Assembly (NCBI RefSeq): GCF_020740795.1
Contig: NC_067287.1
Location: 17,127,501 to 17,191,500, forward strand
Reading direction: 5' to 3'
Source: Apus apus
Lineage: Eukaryota > Chordata > Aves > Apodiformes > Apodidae
Length of the DNA: 64,000 nucleotides
Made by a program: the position numbers and the translations under genes
Shown here: piece by piece, positions 1-12,400 of the stretch
How positions within the stretch are numbered: the first letter of the stretch is position 1
Layout of the letters: every line of letters begins with the position of its first letter
Notes under the pieces: model-generated
Seen by the model: the letters and a program-made list of their open reading frames with translations, nothing else
Database searches by the model: none
What the model was told of the DNA's origin: nothing

Positions 1-297
1 CCTGGCAGAGATGGGCACTGGAGAACAGCGACAGATAAGCCATTGCTTGGAGTAGATGCTGGGGAGTGTGCATGACCATTTTGGAGGTGTAAGACCCGTG
101 GGAGAAGATCAATGTGGCTGTTAGGGTGCATAGTGTGTATGGGGCACTAATATGGCTCGTCCCAGGGTACAAGGCATGTGGGAGAAGTTGGTGTGACCCA
201 TTCTAGGAGGTGGGGACACGGGGAGAATCTGCATGCCAGGGACTGGGGCCAAGGCTGCCTGTCCTGGCTCTCGCTGTCAGGACTGTCTTCTCTTCAG

Positions 298-440
298 TTC
301 ACCATCGGCAGCGATGAGGAGGAGTCCGGCAGCACTCTGGCCCCTGCGCAGTTCCACGTGGAGGAGGAGAGTGGCATCCTGTCCCCCGTGCCACACTTCA
401 CCGACCAGCTGCAGGACAAGGGCCTTGCCTCCCTCCGCAG
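298..440 (+). CDS. SLC4A3: SLC4A3 exon, N-terminal cytoplasmic segment
   Basis: Acceptor tcttctcttcag/TTC and donor CGCAG/gtaggc. It is read from [11 protein letters not shown] to LASLRR in phase 0, ending in phase 2. Acidic Ser/Glu-rich sequence, as in the variable N-terminus specific to the long (brain-type) AE3 isoform. I identify it by splice-phase continuity with the next exon rather than by sequence recall. Confidence 0.75.
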
Positions 441-3400
441 GTAGGCAAGTGGTGCTGAGCTGCCTGCTGCTCTCCTGGGCTTGGGGTGGCCGCATAGACC
501 TTGTCCCCAGGGGTAATGGCTGTGCCCAGCCTGAGCTTGTGCTAAGGCAGAAGGGACATGGGGCCTGGAGGGAGAGCAGCTGAGAGCAACACGCTGCTCT
601 CTGGTGGTATAGTCACTCCCTGGGACTCCTGTGACCTCCCTTGGGTCTGTGGGATCCCTAGGGTGCAGGTTTGCGGCACTGGGCTGCACAGCTGGAATTC
701 CCTTTCTCTCAGCTAACTTGTGTTGTCATGCTGACCTGCAGGCTGGGAAGCCCCAGGAGGCTCAGCTGAGTCAGGGGACCATGAGGTTATTGACTCAGAG
801 GTGGGTCCCCAACACTGGCTGCAAACTAATCCCACTCCATGGTGCGGAATGGGAGGAGCAGAAGGGGCAACCTTTAGGTTTTGGGATAGGTGACTCCTGG
901 CTCTGCTCCTTCTCAGGGACTTGTTGGTCAGGGCTGGGTTGAGAGACCTCAGCTCCTGACGGGCCAGTGCCCATCCTCATTCACATCATTTGCTACCATC
1001 CATCTGTTTGGTTCCTACAGCCCCCCTGGGCCTCGGGAACGTCTGTCTCGTGGGTGGGAGAAGCGCAAGCCCTGGGGCCAGGTGACAAGTGGACAACGGG
1101 TTACCTATGACTTGAAGGAGAGGATGTGCATTGGCAGCATGACCACGCTGGAAAGCGCGGCGTACCAGCGCGTCCCCACGGACGAGGCCGAGGCCCAGAT
1201 GCTGGCATCTGCTGACTTGGATGGCATGAAAAGTGAGGCTTTGTGACATTATCTGCATTACTAGTGTGCATGTCCCTTGCTTCACCCTGCTTTGCTCTCT
1301 TCCCTAGCAGCTCCAGGCATGGTCTTCAGCCTGCCGCAGGACATGATCCTCAGCTCCCTGTTCCCCAGTCTCTACTTTTCCAGCCTTGGCTCCTCTCTGT
1401 GAGCTTTGCAGTGTCCATGGGGCTGGTCCTCATGTTTCCAGCACCTTTACTCACACCTGCCCCATGAATGCTTGCTCCTCCACCTGCCGCACTGCTGTCT
1501 CCAGTTCAGGGCTCCCTGCATTCTCTGAGACCCAGCTCTCTCCTCTCCTGACACACTTTCCCAGCAATTAGCCCTCGGTGTGACATGCCAGCTCTGGCAT
1601 TGCAGAAAAGCTGAGGTGAGGAGCCTCCCCTCTCCTCTGCTCCACTGGTGGAGAGGCAGCTCTCCCCTCCGGAGCGCCTCGGAGGGGGACTGCCCGTGTG
1701 CGTGGCGCAAGGGCAGAGACGTCATGGAAATGCACGCTCCGGGCCTGAGGACATGGAGAATTCAATAGGTCGCTCTGCAGGCTGGAGAGGGAGGGAGAGA
1801 CCAGAGGGGAGTGAGGGAGAGAAGCAGTGCTGCACACACAGCCTGGCTGTCCCCAGGCCACGGGCGCCGTGTCCCTGGGCAGCTGGCACAAGACCCCGCG
1901 GCAGAGCGAGGATCCTGCTCCCGCCAGCCGGTGGGGCAGCCCCCCACGGAAGCATCCCCGGGTGGAGCCAGCTTTTCCAGGACCTCTTCAGTCCCCAGGG
2001 GCTGCTGCAGCCGGCAGCTTCATGCCCCGTGAGGAGGGGAGCAGGGCACTGGGGCTGGCCCCAGGGCTGCGGTGAAGCCCCGCAAGGGGCAGCTTGCTTT
2101 CCACACATCAGCCTGGTTACCCCGGCCCCTCCTCTGAAGATGAGTGGCTCGTGGCGCCTGACCCCTGACCTTCGCAAGGACAGTGTGACAGCCCTTCGGG
2201 AGAGAGAGGAGGCAGCGAAGGAATCAGAAGGGGGCGGCAGCCCGGAGGTAGCGATAAACACCTGCATTCACAACTCACTCAGCTATGAAGACTTTGAATT
2301 TGCCTTCAATTTTGAAGACTATGATTTATGGGAGGCCATCAGAAGCCATCTGGGCTACCCAGATGGGGAGCCCACCTGTAAGTACCCGAGTAGTGACCCC
2401 CACGGTTTCATAGAGCAGAACCCCAGCTAAAGTGCGTATCCCTCATGCTGTGTTTGCTGTCTGCACTCTCTCTGTGTCAGGTTGCTCTCCTGCTTTAGTG
2501 GCGGTACTGTCTGCCCCACTGTGTGCCTGGGGACACCAGAGGAGCTGTCTGGTGTCTGTCCATCTGTCCAAGGTCTTTGTACAGATCTTTGTTGTAGTGT
2601 TGAGGTGCTTCCCTTTATGTGTCTCACTTGAGCAGTTCTGGAGGCAGCTGCATCTTGCTGTTTGTGCTTATTAGGATGTGGCTCATGCCATGGGCAGAGA
2701 AAAAGCAGCTGCTCCGAGGTGTGTATAAGGACAGAGACGTTTCCTCTTCCATCTGTGTCACAAGGTGACAGCGTGCTGCTGGTCTGTTGGCTGGAATTTG
2801 AGCTGAGCTGTGGGCCCGACGGCAGCAGTGGGTATCAGGTTCTGGGCTCTGCACTGTAGCCTAATGCCTGGAGGAAAAAATAACCTAGTCCCTGTGTCTG
2901 TAGGCTGGAGCACGGCTGTGAAACTAGCTAATGGCAGGCTGGCTGGGGTTCTTGGAAAGAGAAAAAGAAGAGGGAGGAATCAAGAGTGGGTAAAGCAGGG
3001 AAGGAGGGAACAGGGATCCCAAGAGCAAAGATCATCTTTCTGTTCTTGCCATCTGTTTCTATACCCATGCATCTCCTGAGCTGGGTCTCTGGGCCATCCT
3101 GGGGACTGCACGGAAACTGGAGCCTCCCTCCTGCCTCACATGAAGGGTCCTTCCTTGGCAGGTGGGGGTAACCCATGGGCAAAGGATGGTTTTGCTTGTC
3201 ACTTTGGGAATGACATTCTCATACCCATAGCTCTGTGATAGCTGTCTAAATGTGCTCATCCACATCATGGTCTAATTTTTCAAGGGATTTTAGGAGTGCA
3301 CATGAGAGTGTGGTATGGCCCACTTACTGGCTTTGCATGCAGGAGTGGTGGAGCAGAGTGTTTGCAGCAGGGACTCAGGGTGCCTTTGTTCAGTTTCTGG

Positions 3401-6400
3401 CTCTACTACAGCCTCTCTGTGTGATCTCAGGCAAAACACTTAACATCCCCTGCCTCCTGGTCTCAGCATCACATTCGCTTTCTCAGCTGGCCCATCTTTA
3501 CAAGCCTTCAGGGAAGAAATGTCTGTCTGTGTGCTTCTGCAGGGACCAGCAAGTGGGGATTTGCTTCTGGCTGGATCTGCTACTTTTTACTGTGAATTGA
3601 TGGACGGTCTAATTGCAGCAAAGTTCAAAATAGAAACCTGGAACAAATTGGCTCCATCAGCTGTCCCAAGCTGAGCAAACTGTACATTAAAAGTGTCAGA
3701 AATTGCCCCAGATTCACCCAGGAAAAGACGGCTATTTGGAAGGTAGAAGGGACAGGTCACTTCTGCAGGGTGTGACATGCACCACTTGTAAAGCAAGGAA
3801 ATTTGACTTGCTAGCAGTTAACATGTTAATTCATTGCTACAGCTAATAGTGCAGGTGCTTGAAATAGGCAGTGTGGTACAGTCAACTCTTAACTACAATG
3901 AATCTATACTGTGGATTGTCCCTACAGGAAGATGGTGGAGACAGAGATGGCAGGGACACCAGAGTCAGTTCTGTGCAGAGCCAGCTCACATCCAGCCTGT
4001 GCCACTTGCTCAGCTATTTACTCCATGGCAATACCTCTTTCAGGACCAATTCAGATCCAGAGGAAATCAATAGCTTTTGAGGAGAGTAGAGTCCCTGTTG
4101 GACCCAAGCTGGTTTCCTTGCTCTCTGTTTAGTGTTGAGAGCATGGAGAGTGCTGTGCAGGGACACCTGGATGACAGCAGGGATGAACTGGGGTCCAGCT
4201 GTCCCTATCACAATGACTTCAGCATGAACCAGGAGAAATGGGTTCTGGGCAGGGCAGTAGATTTTTCCAGAAGCCAGCACAGGGCTGTGACTTATTGTGT
4301 AGTTTTCATAGAATCATAGAATCACTTAGGTTGAAAGAGATCTTTCAGATCATCAAGTCCAACCCTTAACTGTACTCTACCATGGTCAGCCCTAAACTAT
4401 ATCCTCAAGCACCACATCTGTATGACTTTTAAACACATCTAGGAATGGTGACTCAACCACCTCTCTGGGCAGCCTGTTCCAATGCCTAACAACCCCTTCA
4501 GTGAATTTTTTTTTCCTAATGTCCAGCATAAACCTGGTGTAGCTTTAGGCCATTCCCTCTTGTCCTGTCACTATTTACTTATGAGAAGAGACCAGCACCT
4601 ACATCCCTACAATGTCCTTTCAAGTAGTTGTAGAGAGTGATAAGGTCTCATCTCAGCCTCCTTTCCTTTAGACTAAACATCCCCAGTTCCCTCAGCCTGT
4701 CTTCATGTGACTTGTTCTCTAGGCCTTTCACCAGCCCAGTTGCTGTTCTCTGCACCCATTCCTGCACCTCAATGTCTTTCTTGTATTAAGGTGCCCAAAA
4801 CTGCACACAGTACTCGAGGTGGGGCCTCGCAAATGCAGAGTACAGGGGGACAATCACTTCCCTAGACCTGCTTGCAACACTATTTCTAATAGAAGCCAGG
4901 ATGCCATTGGCCTTCTTGGCCACCTGGGCACACTGCTGACTCATATTCAGCCACTTGCCAATTTTATTTATATTTGTTTAGTCTTAATTTTAGATATTCC
5001 AAGTGATAGGGTTTCAGTCTCTTTTTTTCTTGCTGTAACTTATCCACTGGGATATGTGGGAAGTGTGCACCATCCCTGTGATGCCAGGCTAGCAAGTTGC
5101 TTTCTACTATTGATACAACTACTCCAATACCTCTTTCTGGGCTTCCTGCTTGTGGACAGAGGGCAATGAAAGGAGAGAAGCAGGAGCTAACATATGAATC
5201 GAAGTCAATCACCTGCTAGTTGGTCTGACTAGCATAAGCACTCTGAGGGAAGACTTTAACCAGTGCAAAGTCATATTTGTAATATTCAGATTTAAGCTGG
5301 CAGAAGAGGAACTTGGTCATCCCAAGAAATCTGATGGATGGAAGCCAACGTGGCAAGAAGATCTGGAGGAAACTGTAGGAGATACTGTGTGGGAGGGTGA
5401 CATGTAGTGGAACCACCATAGGAAGCACATTGTCTCCTCAGACATTGTTACTGTCTCATGCTCTGTTTTTAGGGAGCACAGGAGAGGAGGTACAGGAAGA
5501 GCTGTGCTCTGCTACTTCATCTCATCTTGGGTGGTTTGGCTTTAAGCAAGAAGAGAGCTATGCCCTGGGCACATTACGCTTTGGTCTCAGTCAAAGATCC
5601 TGTCCTTAGTAAGGACCCCAGACTTAAGTTGTCCCTTGAGTTTGACTTTGATTTGGGGGAAGCACCAATCTGCAGGACACAGAAAGGCTCTTTGTAGAGC
5701 AGTCTGGAGCACATCAACTGGGCTCTGCATGGGACTCCCAAAGCCAGTGGCATCTTCCATAAGCTCATGTGTCCACCCTGCTTCTATGAGTTATCTCCCC
5801 CAGCTGGCATCTTGGTGGCCATGAGCACTGCCAAGGGAAAGCAGCAAAGGGAATCACTCCTTTCTTCTGTAGGGCTCTGGAGGTATGCCTTCAGAAGCTT
5901 GCTCTGAGCCTGCAGCACTCCAGCTCCTGTCCTTGTCAGCAAGTGTGGGAGTCACTGAAGATGCTGGCAGGAAACTTGGCTCCTGTTGTTTAATCTCTCC
6001 TCCAGCCATTTGGTGGCTGAGGCTGAATGCCTGTGTGCAGTTTCTAGGGCTGTTGCTGCAGAGCACAGGATGGCAGATGGGCACCACCACGCAGGGAGGC
6101 TTGCTGTGCTCTGGATGAGCTCTCTGTCTTGCTGGGCAGAGCATCCTCTCACCCTGTTCTTCTGGGCACACGGTGAGAATGAGTCCCAGGGTGCATGGGA
6201 AAATCAGAAGCTGCAGGGATTGGAACCAAGGTGCCATATACTAAGATCATCTGCCTGGTGACCTGTTTGTTTAGGCATGAATGCACACCAAGTGCAATGA
6301 AGTGGCTGCTGTGCATGCCGGAATTGAAAGATCCATGCAAAAGTAAGAGGAAGCTCCATGTTTGTAGCAGTGGACAGCTGTTGGCTCCTATCGATGTTGC

Positions 6401-9400
6401 AGTGCAGTAAGTGGAGCAGGGAGGAGTCCAGCCATCAGCAGGGCAGCCAGTGGGGGAAAATACCTTGAGGCTCAGTATTGATTCATTTTATATTTAATTT
6501 AGTGACCCAGATTTCCAAGGAGCAAGGCCATGGTATGCCTGGCTGGATGCTGAGCTGTGTCTTTACATGCCAGAGATGCATGGATATTTTTCTCCAACAT
6601 CAAAGAGACTGCTTGGTCTTCAAGCCCAGTGCTTTTTGCTGCCTCTTAGGGCCTGAGAGCTGCAGGTCTTGCAGCCAAATGCAGAAAGATATGTGGAGGC
6701 TCAGCATTCATCCCAGCCAACAGAGAGCTGCCCTAGGCCCCTCAGGGAGAAGACCTTGGCTTTGCCTTATGAGCAGGGCCAGCAGCCTCAATGGACCGAA
6801 GCCCCTGACTCAGTGATCTACTGGGGAGAGCCTGCCCATACTGGAGCTGGGCTCTGAGGCTCTCCCATTCCTATGGGCTGCCTGTGCAGAGGAAGATGCA
6901 TTGCTGTCTCTGGGAAGTGCCCAGGAAAATGACTCTCCATGGCAAGTTATTACTCAGGTGCTGTTTCTCTGGCATTACAAAAGAGGCTGGCACAGTCGTG
7001 GCCAGGTTTCGGTGGGCTCTAGCTAACCAACAGCACTGATAGCTTAGTGGTGGGTTTGTAATGCAGCCTCAGCAGCCTCTCTGGAGGCTTCAGGAAGCTT
7101 TGATTCAGCCAGCTGAACTCAGTAACACCAGCCTTTCAGAGAGCATTGCAGCAGCACTGTGGACCATCTAGTAACAGTGATAGCTGGAGTTAACTGCCCA
7201 GCCTTCATGCCAGTCCCAGTCTGTGCAGTCATCCTACAGTCTCCTTGCACAATTAAATAAAACAGTCATTGATATCTCCATGTGTCTCCAGACCAGCAGT
7301 TAAATATCATTCCCCTTCACTGCCCTTTATGCTTGCTGAGCACCAGGCCTTCCTCCAGTGGGAGAAATGAGCCCCAGCCAGGTGCCCCTGCCTGTGCTCT
7401 CTGCATACAAAGCTGCACAGACAAGGCTTCAAGTCACTTTTTGTTGAAGGAGTGTGGGAAGGGTTCATGGCCCACTTATACAGCTATCATGAATAAAAGC
7501 TTTTGCAATGATGCTCCAGTATATGCATAGCCTAAAGGGAAGCCTTTTTTTTGAAGGAATTAGCTGTCAGATGTCTGGAAGAGCTGAAAGTAGGCAGATG
7601 AGGCAGGAAGGATGTTCAAAGGTCTGGAGAATGATGGTGAGTGCTCCAGTTGCCAGGGCTTTGCTAGCAGAACCTAGTGAGAGAAGGGAGGTCTTGAATG
7701 TGTTTCCCTGCCAGACAGTGTGTTTCCACTAGACACACTGGTGTTTGTTTTTTTCTTTTCCCATGTCTTCAGGCCACCGTTTTGAAGATAACCCCGGTGT
7801 GAGAAGGCATCTGATGAAAAAACCGTCTCGGAGTCAGATCACCAGGACAAGCAAAAAATTAGCATCAACTCCATCTGTCAAGAAAAAGAAGAAGAAGAAG
7901 AAGTTGGATAGAAAGCCCCATGAGGTATCCATGTGCTGTCCTCCCACACTTGTTCAGAAGTGATAAATCAGGACTAGAAGCAGGCACTTTACAAAGTGAT
8001 ATGTAGTTGCATTAGAATTAATTACATGACCTTGAAGGTGACATTTCAAGCTCTTATCCATTATCAGGAGGGCTGAAAATACACTTTTTTTCAATAAAAG
8101 CAGATATTTCCCTAAAATCACGAAGCTTTGACCTTAGGAAAGACCTTAATAAGTCACAGAAATGGTAGTGCTCTTCTGGAAGTTGACAACACAATAATGT
8201 CACCATCTCTGGTAAGTGTGGGAATTTTTGGGGGAAACCTAGAAGCAGGCAGAGGACAAAAATGTCACTGTTTGTTAGGGAGATGCAGCACTGCATCATT
8301 CTCTCTCCTCTGCCCACGCTATCTGACTTGGAGCTTTCTGGTGTTCCATGTGCTGATGGAAGCTCCTGCCATGCTGCCAGTTATACCTGTCCTGGCTACT
8401 TCACCAAAGCTATGGTTAACTAAGGCAGGTTTGCTCAGACAGTGCTTTAGACCAAGTGGTACCTTGAGAACAAACCTGAGGCTTCCCATGTACTGTTGGT
8501 GGAGCTGTATACATCAGGGCAAGTCTCATGTCCTCACTGTAATTTGCACTAGGTATTTGTGGAGCTGAATGAGCTGGTGGTGGATAAGAACCAGGAGATG
8601 CACTGGAGGGAGACAGCCCGTTGGATCAAGTTTGAGGAAGATGTGGAGGAGGACACAGCAAGGTGGGGGAAACCCCATGTGGCTTCACTGTCCTTCCGCA
8701 GCCTGTTGGAGCTCAGAAAGACAATTGCCCATGGTGAGTCAGGAATTGTGGCCAGGGTTTTTGTCTTGCTCTGGGATAGGTTTTGCTGGACAGCTTCTGT
8801 CCCTGTTTGACCCTTCGCTGGAGACACTCCAGCAGTGTCCATGTCCAGGCTCCATGTAGGGTCTGCAGAGACAGACCATCCTCCAGCACGTTTGCCACAG
8901 TTTGCAGTCACCCAAGGGTGCCTGTGTTGGTTCCTTGCTTTGCTTTGCCACTCTCAGGCATGTGGCAGCTGTGACAATGAGGTGCAACTGTGCCTGCAGG
9001 TCTTTGACCCATCTTTGGTGTTAAAGGGCAAGTTCGGTCAGGGTGGGAGACAAAAATGAGAGGGAGGTACCAGAGCTACTAGTGTGTCTTGGAGCTTTTG
9101 GGTTCTCTGGCAAAGGGTTTAGACAGAGGACAAGGGACACCTGGACTTGGGGCATTTCACAACTGAGTGCATCTGTACACCAACAAAAGCCTGTCTTCTG
9201 GTTGGATGGCTGTGTCCCCAGAGTATGCATGCAGTGGGGAGCACTGCATGCTAGGAGTAGGGCTCTTCCCCTTCTGGCAGGTGCTGTCCTCCTTGATCTG
9301 GAGCAGACCACACTGCCTGGCATTGCTCACCTTATGGTGGAGACCATGATCATCTCTGACCAAATCAGAGCAGAGGACCGAGCCAACGTACTGCGTGCTC

Positions 9401-12400
9401 TGCTGCTGAAGCACAGGTGGGTGGTAAATGGCTGGGAGCTGCTGGGGCTCAGGGGTTGTCTGTGAGCCCCAGGTGGCACAGGAGGCAGGTTCCCTCATCC
9501 CTCATGGCCACTGCTCTCCCCTTCAGCCACCCCAATGATGAGAAGGAAGGCTTCTTCCCAAGGAACCACTCCAGCTCCAGCATGAACTCTATTGTGGGGA
9601 ACCACCACCACAACCACACCACCGACACCTGTGTGCCCCTCATGGGGGAAGAGCGGATTGAGATGGCTGACCCCAAGGCCCACGAGACAGAGTGCAAGGA
9701 GGTGAGGGTGACACGAGGAGTTACTGCTTTTTTTTCCATACCCTGGGGACAACTGTTGGCCAACAGCAGCTCTTGGTGCCCACCTCTGGGCTCCTCCATG
9801 GGGGTGCTTGTACTTGCAGGGGCTGAGTTCCCCTGGATGACCTGGAGCGCTGGAAATCGGGTCATTGCATTATGATTTTGGGACCTAATTTTAGCTTCAT
9901 GCTGTATGCAAATGTCTGCTTGAGCATGTGATGGCAGCAACAGCCCTGGCACTTACAAGTGGCCAGTGGCTGGGAGGGTGCCTTGCCTCTGAAGCAGGGT
10001 GTTGGGCATGCAGGCAAGGTAAGCCTAGCTGCAGATACACCAGTGGGGTGCAAGGCTGTGTAGATCACAGCACAGAAACTCCATCCTTACTTATTTGTAT
10101 TCTTCCCCAGCAGAAAAACCCGCATCTCCATAACTCTGAGGGCCACCGTAAATACCTGAAGCTGATGGAGAAGATCCCTGAAGATGCGGAGGCCACTGTG
10201 GTCCTCGTGGGTAAGAGGCAGCATGTGGAGTTCCCTGACACCAAAAGACACCAGTTCATATCCTGGTCTGGCTCCAGCTGTTGGTGCCCTCCCACCTGAG
10301 ACGTATTTGGTCATCTTGTAAATATTTCCAAAGTTCGACAGGGCAAGGGAGCCTTGTATGCTCTGTTCTTTGGTTACAGCACATGTTTTTTTGTCTGTGG
10401 TAAGTGTAAGGGATGCCTGGCAGTTCCTTTCCTAAATTAAGAGGTAGGTAGACACTGCTGCTGGGAGCTGGACTCTGACCATCTCTGCCCTCCATTACAC
10501 CTTGCCAGCAGCTGTGCCCTGCCCTGGCTAGTGTTGGTTGCTGGCTGTGTGGGCTTAGGAGCTTTGAGTTTATGGAAGCAGGGCCTGGCTGGTGGCAAGG
10601 CCTTGGGTATCAGCCATAGTGCTGCCAGGGCTGTGGGCAGGTGGGCTGGAGCATCAGTGGGCTTGATGCCTTCTGACCACAAAAGTAATCCTTCTCACTT
10701 TGCTGGCAGTAACATCTCAGCAAACATAGCTACACTAGAAGCAGAATAAATGTCGCTGCCTATCCAGTAGATTCAAAGCTCAGGCAAAGAGGCTTGGCAG
10801 CTCAACCAAGCTGATGCTTAAGCAAGATGAGGCCAAATCAGCTTCATAAACACACATTGAATAATCAGATAACTAAACACTGGCCATTTCTTAGGCCATG
10901 TCTTGGGGTTCACTTGGCCACTCAAATGGCCCAGATTTGCCAGTCTAGCACAGAACACAGCTCCTTGCTGGACACAGATGGCAGAAAGGTCAGTAACAAT
11001 GACAGAGAAGTACATCTATTCAATAAACATTTGTGTTCGGTATGGGAAGGAAGTGGCTGGTGTGCCGGAGGATGCGGGAGTACTTTCCAATCTGTTGGGA
11101 ACTGAGGACACTGGCAAGCATTGATGAGATACAGACATTGTAAAACAAACTGTGCAGTTTACACCTAGGGATCTTTAAAGAACTGGCTTATTTTTATCTG
11201 AAAAAAACCCTAGGAATACAGGGAACATTTGAGAAAAACAGAAGAAAACTTGTAGCATCAGTGCTCAAGAATGAAAGGACAGTCATCTAGTACCTGTATG
11301 TTGTTTAACCTGACATCCTTCCCAGACAAAATAATGGTAGAGCTAATATGAGATTCAATTAATAAAGTGCTAAAGGATAAGAATGCAATTATTGCCAAGC
11401 AGTGAGGTTTATGGGAAATAGGTCATGTCAAGCAAACCTGATTTCATTCTTTGATGAGATTAGAAGTTTGTTTGATAAAAGTAACATGTAAGACACTTCC
11501 TTCCATATAGCAGTGCCTTAGAGGAAAACAACCTTCTGATGAAAAAATTAGCTTCTTATAGTGTAAGTAGAACCCATGCATAAGAGATTAAGAATGGACT
11601 AACCGGGAGAGCTAAGGAAAGTAGCACTGCTTGGGAATGATCAGTGATCAGGGTAGGAGTCCTCAGTATGAAGCTCAGTGCTGTGTCAGTGGTCTGGAGA
11701 CAAGTATGGGACTGCAGGGCTCATGGGAACATCCCTACTTTCACTGTTAAAGGCAGCCCAGAACAGCTCACCCCAATTATTAACTCTTCTGCAAACATTA
11801 CCTCCTTGTAGGTTGTGTCCAGTTCCTGGAGCAGCCAACTATGGCTTTTGTCCGACTAAATGAGGCCGTCTTCCTGGAATCTGTCTTGGAGGTCCCGATT
11901 CCTGTCAGATTCATCTTTGTGCTGCTGGGACCAAGCCAGGCCAACATGGACTACCATGAAATTGGCCGCTCAATCTCCACCCTCATGTCTGACAAGGTGA
12001 GGAGATGACAGGTGGTGATGCTGATGCAGGCAGAGGAGCTTCAGTAACTCCTCAGAAGTCAGTCCTGGGACGAGAGTGCTCAGAGACACTGTGTAAAGGC
12101 CCAGGTGGGTCAGGCAGGCATGACCACCAGGAATTTTTAAGAGCATCCTGTCTTGACCAAGGTAGGAAGATGTTCCAGTACAGAGCGAAGTATAAGACAC
12201 TTCTCTGGGACAGAGTGCTAGGTTGGGTGAAGATGGGGGCCATATTTAAAAGCAGGAGCAAAGGACTGCCCAGAGTTAGAGGAGTTGTGTTCAGTTGATG
12301 TTTCACAAAGAGAGCAGAGAGGAAGCTGAATCATGCCTGTACCCATGATGCCTGTCCCAGGCCATACTGACAGAAAGAACTGGCAATGCCTGGGGACTGT

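Larger units (their letters stand above)
2378..7772 (+). other. SLC4A3: SLC4A3 intron of 5.4 kb
   Basis: No coding sequence is seen. The intron holds a MIR-like SINE fragment (about 3380-3475) and a reverse-oriented CR1 (4307-4962). An AATAAA-type motif near 7255 has no gene in front of it. Confidence 0.7.

Noticed and set aside
1648..2139. Open frame continuing upstream of the alternative AE3 first exon, with an earlier ATG at 1648
   Set aside because: Low-complexity, Gly/Pro/Arg-rich translation typical of GC-rich non-coding DNA. The ATG at 2140 better matches the expected isoform length.
7250..7262. AATAAA-like motif
   Set aside because: Deep inside an SLC4A3 intron with no coding sequence leading to it.
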